From Lumbricus terrestris (taxonomy: Eukaryota; Annelida; Clitellata; Crassiclitellata; Lumbricidae), in assembly GCA_949752735.1 (NCBI GenBank), contig OX457041.1, positions 28,506,900 to 28,570,899 of the forward strand: a DNA stretch of 64,000 nt, in the 5' to 3' direction. Made by a program: the position numbers and the translations under genes. The notes under the pieces are model-generated. The model did no database searches and was not told where the DNA came from. It saw only the letters and a program-made list of their open reading frames with translations. Below, in pieces: positions 11,462 through 31,874 of the stretch (positions within the stretch are counted from its first letter, which is position 1; every line of letters starts with the position of its first letter).

Positions 11462-13270
11462 CTGCATTCCCAGAGACCACCACGAGGTGTTGGCAACGGC
11501 CTCCGTAGTTCATTCATCGATAGCCTTGAAGTAACAGCATTCCCAGATACCACCACGAGGAGGTGTTAGCCTTGAAGTAACTGCATTCCCAGAAACCACC
11601 ACGAGGAGGTGTTGGCCTTGAAGTAACTGTAATACCAGAGACCACCACGAGGAGGTGTGGGCATTCAAGTAACTGCATTCTCAGAGAACACCACGAGGAG
11701 GTGTTGGCCTTGAAGTAACTGCATTACCAGAGACCACCACTAAAAGGTGTTGGCCTTGAAGTAACTGCATTCCCAGAGACCACCACGAGGAGGTGCTGGC
11801 CTTGAAGTAACTGCATTCCCAGAGACCACCACGAGGAGGTGTTGGCCTTGAAGTAACTGCATTCCCAAAGACCACCACGAGGAGGTGTTGGCCTTGAAGT
11901 AACTGCATTCCCAGAGACCACCACGAGGAGGTGTTGGCCTTAAAGTAACTGCATTACCAGAGACCACCACGAGGAGGTGTTGGCAACGGCCTTCCTAGTT
12001 CATTCATCGATAGCCTTGAAGTAACTGCATTCCCAGAGACCACCACGAGGAGGCGTTGGCCTAAAAGTAACTGCATTCCCAGAGACCACCACGAGGAGGT
12101 GTTGGCCTTGAAGTAACTGTGTTCCCAGAGACCACCACGAGGAGGTGTTGGCCTTGAAGTAACTGTAATACCAGAGACCACCACAAGGAGGTGTGGGCCT
12201 TGAAGTAACTGCATTCCCAGAGACCACCACGAGGAGGTGTTGGCCTAAACGTAACTGCATTCCCAGAGACCACCACGAGGAGGTGTTGGCCTTGAAGTAA
12301 CTGCATTCCCAGAGACCACCACGAGGAGGTGTTGGCCTTAAAGTAACTGCATTCCCAGAGACCACCACGAGGAGGTGTTGGTCTTGAAGTAACTGCATTC
12401 CTAGAGACCACCACGAGGTGTTAGCCTTGAAGTAACTGCACTCCCAGAGACCACCACGAGGAGGTGTTGGCCTTAAAGTAACTGCATTACCAGAGACCAC
12501 CACGAGGAGGTGTTGGCCTTGAAGTAACTGCATTCCCAGAGACCACCACGAGGTGTTAGCCTTGAAGTAACTGCACTCCCAGAGACCACCACGAGGAGGT
12601 GTTGGTTTTAAAGTAACTGCTTTCCCAGAGACCACTAAGAGGAGGTGTTGGCCTTGAAGTAACTGCATTACCAGAGACCACCACGAGGAGGTGTTGGCCT
12701 TGAAGTAACTGCATTCTTAGAGACCACCACGAGGAGGTGTTGGCCTTGAAGTAACTGCATTCCCAGAGACCACCACGAGGAGGTGTTGGCCTTGAAGTAA
12801 CTGCATTCTTAGAGACCACCACGAGGAGGTGTTGGCCTTGAAGTAACTGCATTCTTAGAGACCACCACGAGGAGGTGTTGGCCTTGAAGTAACTGCATTA
12901 CCAGAGACCACCACGAGGAGGTGTGGGCATTCAAGTAACTGCATTCACAGAGACCACCACGAGAAGGTGTTGGCCTTGAAGTAACTGCATTTCTAGAGAC
13001 CACCACGAGGAGGTGTTGGTTTTAAAGTAACTGCATTCCCAGAGACCACCACGAGGAGGTGTTGGCCTTGAAGTAACTGCATTACCAGAGACCACCACGA
13101 GGAGGTGTTGGCCTTGAAGTAACTGCATTCTTAGAGACCACCACGAGGAGGTGTTGGCCTTGAAGTAACTGCATTCCCAGAGACCACCACGCGGAGGTGT
13201 TGGCCTTGAAGTAACTGCATTACCAGAGACCACCACGAGGAGGTGTGGGCATTGAAGTAACTGCATTCCC
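11462..13270 (+). repeat. 46-bp satellite, block 3 (about 38 copies)
   Basis: Same unit as the first two blocks, with the 30-bp AACGGCC spacer inside at about 11,491 and 11,985. Several copies share variants such as CATTCTTAGAGAC, CATTACCAGAGAC and the 3-bp-shorter CACGAGGTGTTAGCC. These recur in a regular order, which implies amplification of multi-unit blocks. The array ends at GCATTCCC, then unrelated DNA starts. Confidence 0.95.
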
Positions 13271-15270
13271 TATTGATTGAAAAACTTGTGAATTGCGAAC
13301 TATAATGGTGCTTTAGGAATCATTTGATTAGATATCACTAGCTTCAAAATTTGTGAATGTCCACCAGAACTTCCTACATTTCCACTCCATATATCCAAAT
13401 AGACTATTCTAAAGCTACATGGATTTTCCTGGAAAGGTATCATTATTAAGTCAAATGTCTACATTGTGTAGGTTAGGCCTATGGCTCAACTGATCAAGTA
13501 CGCACAGTGATCACTTGGTGCGGAACTTTAATCGTGAAACCTAGCAACAAAAAAGCAGGGCCGTTTTAAGGAGTTTTGGGGCCCTAGGCCTATATCCACG
13601 AGAAGTATAATAATTACTACTGTGTAGGCCTACCTTCTGTCGCTACGATCGTCCTCCTGTGGAATACGAACTGACCATCACCCACGTTTCTTCCTGCTGC
13701 CCTCAGTGAGCTCCAGAGTCGACTCCGGATCGGCCGGAACGAATATTCTGTTTTCACGGTTTTCAACCGGAATTTGCCTCCAGTCGAGCGGACAATGTCG
13801 TTCTCCCTACACGAATGCAAACACAGAAATAATTGTCTCTGCCATTACCAATCGATCAATCGACCAATTCGTTTATTTGAAGTTATTAGCTGACACATAC
13901 GCAACTTAAACTGCAGTTCGTTGCATAATGGAGACAAGATAAAATATAATTAGTCTATAGGCTAGGCTAAAATGCGTGGAATAGGCCTAGACAAACAGCT
14001 AGGACGCTCATTTTGAAAAAACTTCATTGATTTTGAAAATACTTCATTTTGAACAAAGTTAGCTTTATCAAGAGACGAAATTGAACGTAGAGTTGACGTT
14101 CACCACAGTGACGCTCCGCATGAAATTTTGCAAGCGATAACGATGAAAGTTGGTTTACAGGCGAGTAATTCATGCAATTACCTGAAATTCATTATCACGG
14201 CGGAAGTGATGAATTTTCGATGAAAAACAAAAACGAACCTCTTCAAAAGACACAATAATAATCAAAATTTAATCATGATTTTAATTTTTGTCTAACCAAA
14301 GCGCGATTTTCAGTCTTCACTCTTCAGCCAAAATGGCCGGCGATTATTCGATGACGTCATCATTATTATTTTTACGTCATCAAGCAGAATTTCGCGTGAC
14401 GCTCATTGTATTGAATGATTGCATATTAATTATTTGATTTATTCGTCCATTTCTATAGCGCCCCTTAAAGCTCTCTACGGTGACGGCCCGCGGCTCTTAC
14501 CCGCCAGTCAGTAGGCCTACTGATCATGTCTGTTGGCGACCTGTCTTTGTATCCTTTCCCCTCCATCAGCCGATTATAAAATGCGAATATTTGAGCTATT
14601 TCCTCTTCAAAAGACTGCATCAACACGCCGTACATGGCGCTCGTGAGTAAGCTGGTGCCTCGCGCTTGGCTCTCGAGTGGCGCTTTAGAAATTTCGAGCT
14701 TAAGATTACGATGTCTTCGAGTCCGCTATCCGGCCTATCCCTCTGTCACGCTGTACCAGATATACTGTTTAGGACATTAATTGTAACTTTAAGTGACTAA
14801 TTATAATTAGCTATGGCGTCGGCGCCGCTGACACCCCGCTACTCTGGCATCTGACAAGGCTCACTGGTTGTTGGCCGCGACTTGAATCCGGCAGCAATCG
14901 ACCGTTTTGAAGAACGAAATCTCTCCACTCGGAGGATGACTGCAATTCCAGACAGGAGTGACAAAGACGAACCAGTTGACAAAACTCTCGTGGAAGCAAC
15001 TATAGGTTTGTTTGAGTTTCTATGAATGTGCGACGTTTACCTGTAGTATACCGATGTATTGTCATGAGCTCTGTTTAAAATCATCGTGTCATGTAAAGGA
15101 TGCTAAGTATTGAGATGCAGATCATGATATTGATCAGACGAATGCTTCTACTTTTGCATTTTCTGCTTCTCTTCTGCTAGTTCACTTTGCCGAAATGTTT
15201 TCTCTATTTATCCTTCTAACAATCACTGTTCTCAAACTTTAGTCTGTTCTCTTTCAACTTGTTTTCCCAT
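13271..15270. other. gene-free region with SINE-tail and dispersed fragments
   Basis: No supported gene. Contents: TAGGCCTA palindromes (near 13,587, 13,625, 13,983 and 14,512), a SINE-tail fragment with TATAGCGCCCC near 14,453, and the 80-bp dispersed fragment at 14,637-14,715 that also occurs at 10,437. Two GC-richer, exon-like patches stand out: 13,630-13,800 on the - strand and 14,936-15,005 on the + strand. Neither could be joined to further exons. Confidence 0.5.
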
Positions 15271-15742
15271 AAGGGGCGGATCCAGGGGGGGACCAAAATG
15301 GCCATGGCTCCCCCATTTAAAAATTGCATGAGACGTGGCCCCCATTTGGTTTCAACAAGCCATTAAATAAATGCAGCAGGAGAGAAAAACAGGATGCCAC
15401 GCCCCCCCATTAAAGAAATCGCATGGGACGTGACCCCTTTTGATTTACCATACTCCCCGACTACGATGACCAACGACTAAAAAAAGTCATAAACTTTTTT
15501 GGCGGCTGAATTGGTATCTTTTCCCCGAAAATTTGGACGAACAACTAAAAAAGAGAAAAAAACAAAGGGTCATCAACTTTTTTGGTGGCTGAATTGGTAT
15601 CTTTTCCCCAAAAATTTGGACGAATGACTAAAAAAAGGTCATCAGTTTTCTCGGCGATGAATAACACGAGATTTTTCCCCTCTCCAGCCAACAAGACCGA
15701 AAATTTAGGCCCCCCCTTCGAAAATTTCTGTATCTGCCCTTG
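15271..15742. mobile_element. hAT-type MITE related to the 4,197-6,000 element, opposite orientation
   Basis: Its left end (AAGGGGCGGATCCAGG) is the reverse complement of the right end of the 1.8-kb element, and its right end (CTGTATCTGCCCTTG) is the reverse complement of that element's left end with several changes. Flanks are TTTCCCAT (15,263-15,270) and TTTCCCAC (15,743-15,750), a 7-of-8 duplication. The interior has repeated GACTAAAAAAAGTCAT hairpin words and TTTTTTGGCGG, also found in the MITE at 44,317-44,692. There is no transposase. Confidence 0.82.
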
Positions 15743-15750
15743 TTTCCCAC

Positions 15751-17200
15751 CATTGCCTGACTTTTTGTTTTCATTGGTCTGTTGAGGTGTCCTTGACTTC
15801 TGCATTTCGATTATGAGTTTAGTCTGCGATTCGAATTGAAGCGAACATTGATTGATGTCTTTGCAAATAAGGACATCAGCGCTATATTATTATAATTCAT
15901 TGGGTTAGATTAGGTTTAATGACTTAAATAACTTAATATCTTTGTTAAATGATCACTGTATTTCCGCTTTATAGGTATCTTCTTGGTGTCGCCCAATATT
16001 GTATCCATTCTGCTCTGGTGCTTCTGTCTTTCTTCAAAGTGGTTAGGCTACTCACCTGGCATGAATATGCAGTATGCTTAATCAGTGCCCACCATATGCT
16101 TGCCCCCCATATGCTAATCCTGTTTTAAAGGACTCATATTCTGAATATTGACCGGATTATAGCTTCATCTTGGTGCTATCAGTCAATATCTTGTGCATCA
16201 GACAAGATAGCAAAATAGAATCAACGAATCATATTAGCAAGCGTAAAATGAAAATACCAAAATTATTGACTTTGATACTATTATGACTATTATCCTATCA
16301 TGACTATGTGACTATTTATAACAAAGAACATTTCACAAGTCAATTATTAATTTCTAAAATGGAAAAAATTATGGAACATAAACAATTATTTAATTTGATG
16401 AATGCTAAATTATTTAAAGCAAAAAGTTTTAACATCAAATGTGCTAAACAGATTCACACAATCAGCTAACTGCATCATAAAAGCATTGCCAAAGTGTTAA
16501 CAACTTCATCACAAACATTGCTAACAAACTACATTATAATCACACACAAAATGTAAACAAGCAATTGCAAACGATGATGACGTTATGTGGAATACGATCA
16601 AATGTAACTAACAAAACAATACGCAAATCATAAACAAAAATCAGTTTACAACAGATAAATAGCTAACTATCCATTGAGCCAAATATTTTAGGAAAGAATT
16701 CAAAGGGTGTTACAATTTTTAAAGCTTAATTACTATTTGCACCAAAGTGACTAGCTGAAAATAGTCTTCCATTTAAAGCTGCACCTTTACAGACTACATA
16801 CCTGAGCAATCAAATGGCAATTTCTTAAGAAACTCTGACAAGCATTGAAACATGATTGAGCTACAGCAAGATATGAATGAGCGTTAAACAGTAAAGTGCA
16901 CTTCCAGTGCGGTGCATTGTAACATCACTTTTTTAGCACATTACAGTAACTGGCTACTATTTTGTGGTAATTCTTGTTCTTGTCTTGCTAGTCTTGTTGT
17001 GACTAGCAACTCTCTTTATAATGTCGAGCAAAAAATTTCGTTACTCGTCTTACTTTTAAACCAAACTATGCTCACGTCATTCTACCTTGATGATGTTATA
17101 AGTATTATTAAAGGTGTTTTATCATCAACATGAAAATTCTTTGGTTCAAGAACATCAATGTGTGACTAGGACACACTTCCATTTTCACTCAGATCTGTAA
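15751..17200. other. AT-rich intergenic stretch, no gene seen
   Basis: Low-complexity, A/T-rich DNA with many short AAC/CAAA words between about 16,370 and 16,640. No gene, SINE or delimited transposon could be supported. It lies downstream of the GMC gene on the minus strand. Confidence 0.5.
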
Positions 17201-17210
17201 ACACTTTCAT

Positions 17211-17216
17211 TTTATT
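17211..17216 (-). terminator. candidate polyadenylation signal for the GMC gene
   Basis: AATAAA on the minus strand, about 450 bp beyond the stop codon of the GMC gene. Other AT-rich hexamers are nearby, so the true cleavage site is uncertain. Confidence 0.3.
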
Positions 17217-17315
17217 CATCGGTTTCAAAGTCTAATTTCATCATGGAGGGAGCTTAAAATTCAAGCTAACATTCCCATTTACAGTAATTAAAAACACTCA
17301 GTTGCTTTATAAAAA

Positions 17316-17450
17316 AGAGCGATCAGTTACTAGTTACTTTTTTCAAAAGTAACTATTTGTGGGTAACTAGTTACATTTCCTTTCCCATAACTAGTAACTC
17401 TAACTAGTTACCTTTGAAAAGTAGTAACCAGCAAACACTGTACGTTCAGC
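17316..17450. mobile_element. fragment with hAT-like GTAACTAGTTAC ends
   Basis: About 130 bp contain AGTTACTAGTTAC, GTAACTAGTTAC and TAACTAGTTACC in both orientations and end in AACCAGCAAACACTG. Read from the minus strand this is CAGTGTTTGCTGG followed by GTTACTA, the style of a hAT terminal repeat. No second terminus or target duplication was found, so it is called as a fragment. Confidence 0.45.
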
Positions 17451-17667
17451 ATAACTGAAAGGCTGGTACTCGAAACCAATGATGATGATTCAAAAAGGTG
17501 AAAGTTCACTTCAGATATCAAATATGCCTTAATATTTCAGCGGGTTCACAACAGAAGAGTCTGATCATGTAAATAACCTAAAACATTACGTCAGCTGGAT
17601 GTGGGAAGTGCAAAGCGTGGAATTTCCAAGAATCAGAGCTACGTTATTGTGTCTGTAACGTCGTGAT

Positions 17668-25700
<8,033 letters not shown>

Positions 25701-25849
25701 CTCCGCAGGACTGATAAAGCAATAAGCAATGAGTTAATGTCTGTCTAAGCTGAAACAGAACATCTTCATATTGTCTGCTATTGTGTGTAACCCAAATATC
25801 TAACAAACCCAGGACATATGCCTTGAGAGTGCATAATATGGACTACATA

Positions 25850-26360
25850 ATATAACTTCTGTTGCTTTTTTAGAGCAAGTTAATGTAAAGAAAGGTAAAT
25901 ACCTTTACCTTACTTAACCTTAGCAAAATACATAACTTTAGGTAAGAAATATGTGTACAAATGTAAACCTCCATAAGCGTAAGGTATTACAGCATCAAGC
26001 CAAGCAATATTATAATTGTATAGTAACAAATGTAGAGTACAAATGTAAAGTAATATAACTTTAGGTACAGTAATGTAATGGTAAAAATAACTGATTACGA
26101 GTGAGCACTGCATAATTACTTTGCAACAAAGAACGTCCAAACAATATTACACATTTTACATTACCGCGATATGAAAATATAAGTACGAGTATTTTTTCTC
26201 TGCACCAGTGCCACATAATCCAGCGCCTATAGAGTAATTAACCTTAAAATCCTTTAGACACATTCGTGATTGGTGGCAGCGTAATTCATGTTTCTTTAGA
26301 TGGCATTTAAAAACCAAGAAAATAACTAATCTAAATATTGAATCTGTTGCCATGTTCTGA
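25850..26360. other. AT-rich region upstream of the GMC gene
   Basis: Repeated TTAACCTTA, ACTTTAGGTA and AATGTAAAG words lie between 25,850 and 26,110, ending in GAGTGAGCACTG, which resembles a transposon end but has no partner. The 5' UTR exon and promoter of the GMC gene should lie in this stretch or just beyond (26.3-26.6 kb), but no element can be assigned with confidence. Confidence 0.35.
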
Positions 26361-26884
26361 GCGGCGGTTTTGGAGCAAACAAACTTCTCACTTCATTCCC
26401 TCCCTCTTACTGCGCGATTGCAAAATTATTACTTATGTACCTAAGATGCACGGAAAACTCAAATATTACACTTTTACAACTAATGATGTTACAGGCATTT
26501 AATTACAATGGGCGATAATACGGCATTACAACGTGCGCGACGCCATGACCAAGTTTCGCATAAATTCCCGGAGACGCACAAGCACAAGCTGAACTAGCTA
26601 AATGGCACTAAATGGGATAAAAACCGCTCTATTTCAATATATAATATAGATCTAAAGGAAGTACATAAATGTTGTAAATTTATTGCTAATAGCAGCTATG
26701 GACATCAACACACCTAGATTTTAATCCACTTCTCGGCTTGCATCCAACGACCTCATATATATAATATTATTATGATCCAAGTGATCCAGCCGTTTAACGA
26801 CGCCCTATGCTACGCTTTATCTATTCTGTGGATGCACTATTATAATATTATTTTTTAAACTTGTGATCATCAGCTGAGGCGGCG

Positions 26885-27000
26885 TCTAAGGGTGCACGGT
26901 AGTTACAGAGGTTACAGCGTGCTGGACTGTCAGGCGTCTGGAGGTCTGGTGTGAGGGGTGAAATCCCCGCCAGTGCAGAAAGTGCTCCATCTGTGCCAAC
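26885..27000 (+). repeat. tRNA-like SINE head, diverged
   Basis: GGTAGTTACAGAGGTTACAGC resembles an A box region and, about 60 bp on, GGTGAAATCCCC resembles a B box. The segment between, including GTGCTGGAC and GGCGTCTGG, matches a similar stretch at about 52,676-52,760. It is called as an old tRNA-derived SINE head, not a functional tRNA, because no cloverleaf could be folded by eye. Confidence 0.4.
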
Positions 27001-30000
27001 TCAGCTATGATGGGATGAGTAGGCTACATTGCAGGGTGTCACTGCATGATTAGGCTAGCATGCACGATTAGATTTTAACCCAAGCAGCATTAATGCTAGC
27101 GCAGGCCGAGTGCTGTGATTGTCATCCAATGGCAGGTCTCCCATCTTAGGCTGTCAGCTCTGACAAGTGACTGACAACCCACCGGTCCACCACACACATA
27201 ATTAGGCTAATAGATTAGCTTCTAGTCACTCAATCTGCGGTCCTGATGCTGCAGCACCCATAACACTAGTCTTAATTTGGACCTGTTTGAGCTCCAACAT
27301 CTTGATTGACAGTCCAATAGGCCGTACATGCTATTATACATTATCATGCGTAAGATCCAGATTAATTATGATCGAATAGGCATAGCCTTGGCTCTAAAGT
27401 TCCTATAGCTACAGCTTGAATGAACATCTTAACGGTTCATTGTCAAAATGGTCACTGATGTTTTTACAGATAGCAACGTCTTTGTCATTACCATCATCAA
27501 TAAGAATAAATTATAATTTAGCATCGATAACAGTCATCATCAGGACGAATGCATGGACGGTCAAGAATTTGGTGATAGGTGCGAATGTCGTATTCTCACT
27601 TCTTCGGTCATTCGTGATACTTTCTGGAACAATGTTCGTACTATAGGCATAAGCATGGCTGGTGTTGCTTCTTCATCCACTAGAAGGTGCTTGAGAAAGA
27701 TATCTGCTGTATGAGAACAGCATTTATACCTGTTCGTACCTGGTTCGTTAATGGCACAACTTGCAAATGCATCATTTTGGGCAGATGTCTTCATGGTGTG
27801 TAGGGCAGGAGTAGGCCTAGAGATGGGGAGGGTTGCAGAGGAGAGAAGTCTTTTCCCCAAGTACACACAGATTCGTCTTTAAAGGTCTTGTTGAGACCAA
27901 GTCTTGGTCTTGAGACCAAGGTCTCGGTCTTGTTCCAAAAGTCTTGGTCTTTCCAGAACAACTCTACAGTCAGATGAACAGTGATTAATTTGAGCCGTTT
28001 TAAGATTGTCCTAGGCCCTCAACACTCTTGTATTTGTAGAACGGGTAAAATCTGCATGAATCAGGAATGGACAGTTTTAATTTTAGGTTTCTGACTTTCT
28101 GTTATTTACTTCTAGGTTTCGTCCAACCTCTTGATTAAGCACAACGGCAAGCTCTAGTGAAAAAATTCTAAGCATCATTGCGTTTGGGTACAACTCTCCC
28201 TCTCTCTCATTACACTAGAAAAGGAAAATGCATGGCAAGCAGTGTGTTCAACTCTGACATGTAGAGCAAAATATGACGTCAGGATTTGTTAGGTAATATG
28301 ACTAGGTTTGAGTTTCAACAGACCTTTTGTTAGTGGCACATGGGGCTCAGTCAGGGTTCTATATTAAGCTGTTTTGCCTGAATATAGTAAAAGAATGTTT
28401 TCATGAAAATTTTGGATTTTCCGGCTTGATAATTTTTTTAGACAGCCTGGAGACGGAGTTACTGATTTTTCAAAGTCTTGGTCTTGAGGTTTACAGTCTT
28501 GATCTAGGTACCAAAAGTCTTGGCCTTGACACCAAAAGTCTTGGTTCTGAGGTTCAAAGTCTCAGTCTTGAGGTTTCAGATCTTGAAAAAAACAAGACTG
28601 ACCATACCTGTCTAACTGATTTGACCAAACTACATACAATACAATGAGTTTGCTTGATTGGGCACATAAGAAATCTTGAGATTACAATTACAAATCAACA
28701 GACAAACGCAATCAAAACTTCATCAGATCTGCAACATTTACATCAAGACATATTCAAAATGATTGGAAACCACATTTCATTGAATCAAAGCAGCTCTACA
28801 ATTAACTTGGGAAAACCAATTCAAAACTAGCAAACAATGTGTTTCACACAAGAAGGCCTCAACAATAAAATTATATGGATACACTAAAAACACAAACCAA
28901 GATTTCAATATAACTTGAACCTAAAAATGCAGAACAATTGCGGAATTTGGTGGCAGATTTGATAAAATACATCATGAACCAAAAGATGCAGAATATTTCC
29001 ACCTTTGGAAGTTGGTGGCAAATTCAACTAACTGAAATATAAACAAGCGGATCAAACACACAAAACTAGCAAGAAAACTCTACCGTTAATTTACAAACCA
29101 TGTAACTTGGAGATGTTTTCAACACACTGGACCCGCTTTCTCAGATTACAATTTACCACTGCCATAACAACAACCATACAGAAGCAAGAATTTGCTATGA
29201 ACAGGTTGCATTCTAAAACTGAATCAAATGTTTGAAAGAAAAACTCCACAAATAACAGACATCAACGTAACACATTAGAAACGACAAGCAGGTACTAGAA
29301 ATGACTGGGGAGCAATTGCAGCTCATCATTAAACTGCTGAACACATTTATGCATATTATAAATATGGTCGAGCGCTCCATTTTCTTACATAAAAAAATTT
29401 TTTTTGACTAAAGACAAAAAGATCGAACTTTAGTAACCCAAAGCTGCAAATTTTTTAGCCTAAGCAGTGTCACACTTACAAATTGTATGCAAACACTGTC
29501 CGTAAATTATTACAAGGAATAAAAATGTTGCTATTAAGGTATCTGTCATATACAGCTGCAAACAATGACAAAAGCGCATACACACTCTAACAAAGTACAC
29601 TTCAATTGGAATTTTAGTAAATTAAAAGTAGGGAGGCACTTGTATCATTTCCTATGTCTGTCTGTAAGGTGGAATGCTCGCAGTGTATTATTTGCTGGAT
29701 GTCAAAGCTAAGGTGACTTAATCTGAAAAAATTATCTGCATCATTTCTTCTGTTGATACAAGTGAGAACCGTAGTCAACCCATATCCACGAGAAAACCTT
29801 AGTCTATATAATTACGAAAACATGGAGAGAGCCTCAAGAGGGAAGACTCTGCAAAATAAATGTCCAATTATGACACCCAAATTGGCTTCTTTAGAACTCT
29901 ACATCATCCAATGGCATATGACTGTACGTCAAACTTATATTCTGTTCAGATCTAAACAGTAGACCAGAGTAGCTAATAAATTTTAGCTAGCAAGACTAAG

Positions 30001-31030
30001 ATTATATCCATGCACAAAATTGAGATTGCTGTTAGTGCAAATGTAAAAAACCCAAAAATTTGTTCATGATGGTATGTGAAGTTGACCAACTAGTACACAT
30101 CGTAAGCTTGACTAGTAGAAAGTCACAAGGTTAAACAACACCTTTATACAAAGAAAAGACAAAACTGGCATACTTGTACTTGAATGCAAAACATGTCTTC
30201 AATATAAACGCAAATCCAAACATACAGGATGCATTAATTGGAATAGGAACATCTATACCCGGTAGTTCTATACAGCTAAACGTTGTTTCAATGAGGTCGT
30301 CCACGACCAATGAGGTCATCAAAGAAAACTGATCAAAACTGGATCCCAACAAGATGTATCCAAAGTCACAATAAATTCAATGCATCATTAAAAATGCTTC
30401 GGTGTATGACTGTACGCATTGTATTGCCTTAAAACACCTATACAGCACTCCCAATAGGGTGAACAATTCAGTGCCTCTCAGTCTGTAACATACTCTGCTA
30501 CAGCTGAGAAAAAATATTACTAAATAAACAACGTCAAATACAAAAAACTCCTAATCAGACTCAAAACAGCAATCACACAACACTCACAAGAGGACAAACA
30601 AAGTTGTAAAACAGCGGTTACCAAACATTTTGCACCAAGGTCAAGTAAGCTATTATGTAACACCTAGTGGGCCAGGCATCATTATTGCAAAAGTATCTTT
30701 CATGCAATAGATAAACTATGTGAAAGCTCTTCAGATATCAAACCGAAACATGTTGATACTGAAGGATCTAAATTTTTCCAAGAAAAAATTCAGGTGAATT
30801 ATAAGTTTTCATAACGGATGCATAGAAGCCATACACTAAGCAAAACATATTAGTATTCTGTTCTAGCCCAAACATGCATTTATTTTCGCATTTTGCATCA
30901 TGTGATGCTACGCTCATAATTGAGGACTTCTTTAATTAATATTGAATGACTTAGCAAATTTTAAAGACTTATCAAACTGATTATGAAATTACACAACATT
31001 TATGGCCAGATATTATTATTGGATGACATC
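27000..31030. other. long gene-free stretch
   Basis: No gene supported. AAGTCTTGGTCTTG-type repeats occur at about 27,885-27,955 and 28,470-28,590. From about 28,650 to 30,600 the + strand is rich in AAAC/CAAA words and poor in G. A possible hAT left end (ACAGCGGTTACCAAAC) is at 30,611 without a partner. All open frames are short and unsupported by splice signals or known motifs. Confidence 0.5.
27870..28595. repeat. clustered AGTCTTGGTCTTGAG repeats
   Basis: The words AAGTCTTGGTCTTGAG and close variants occur about four times at 27,885-27,955 and about six times at 28,470-28,590. Two clusters flanking about 500 bp of plain sequence resemble the subterminal repeats of a DNA transposon. Clean termini or a target duplication were not found. 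Confidence 0.5.
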
Positions 31031-31036
31031 ATAGTC

Positions 31037-31122
31037 AGAGTACTTAAAATAGATATGTTTCTCTAGTAGGAAGGACAGAGCACTTAAAATAGATATGTTT
31101 CTCTAGTTGGAAGGACAGGTCG
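31037..31122 (+). repeat. 42-bp tandem duplication
   Basis: Two adjacent copies of a segment reading CACTTAAAATAGATATG then TTTCTCTAGTTGGAAGGACAG differ at two or three bases. Confidence 0.85.
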
Positions 31123-31874
31123 ACAATACCCTAATTAATTAAAAAAAATATTCTGTAAAGATTTCCTGGTGCATAGGGTTCGATCTTTAAACTTTGCCGT
31201 CAATTAAATCCTCACATGTAAAGGCCAACCCGAAGTTAAAAGGAAAAAAATAAAAAGGTCCAACACAAAAGAGTCACAAATTTTCAACTAACACCTAAAT
31301 CACTAAAAGCAGCCGACAAAAGACAGCTTTGACATGTGGGTCAGTTTTGATACCACTGCTTTCAATGACCACACATACAACCAAAAGTTAATGGAGCACA
31401 CACATCTCAACACACGGTTGGATTTACAAAGGCGGAGACAGAGAGAGAGAGATCTAACTACCGTAATGGTATGGTATCTACATGTAGTATTATGTATGCA
31501 TGTATCCAATTCACCTATTTCATATATAACGGTGACAGAAACCATGAAAAATAAATAAATATCTGTGATAAGATGAAAAACATCCTACACATGAAATTTA
31601 CCATATACATGTCATGATTAGCAAGAGCAGACTCCTTGAGGTTAGTTTCATTATGTATGCAATATAACATGTTAGCATGCATAAACACATGCATGCACGT
31701 GCATATGTAAGTGTACGAGATATATGTGAGCATGTATGATCTATGAAAGTGGGTGGACTGGACCATCCTCGCTCAGCAAATTCGATTCTGCTTAAAGTAA
31801 TGAAACACTCTAGTTTGAAGGTTAGCATTCGCAGGAAGTATGTTACATTGGCAGCAAAATACAACAGCCTAGGG

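Noticed and set aside
7501..13270. Regular direct repeats resembling a CRISPR array
   Set aside because: Units are contiguous with no unique spacers, the genome is animal, and no Cas genes are present.
30611..30680. A further hAT element starting ACAGCGGTTACCAAAC
   Set aside because: Only one end is visible; no inverted partner or target duplication was found, so no boundaries can be given.
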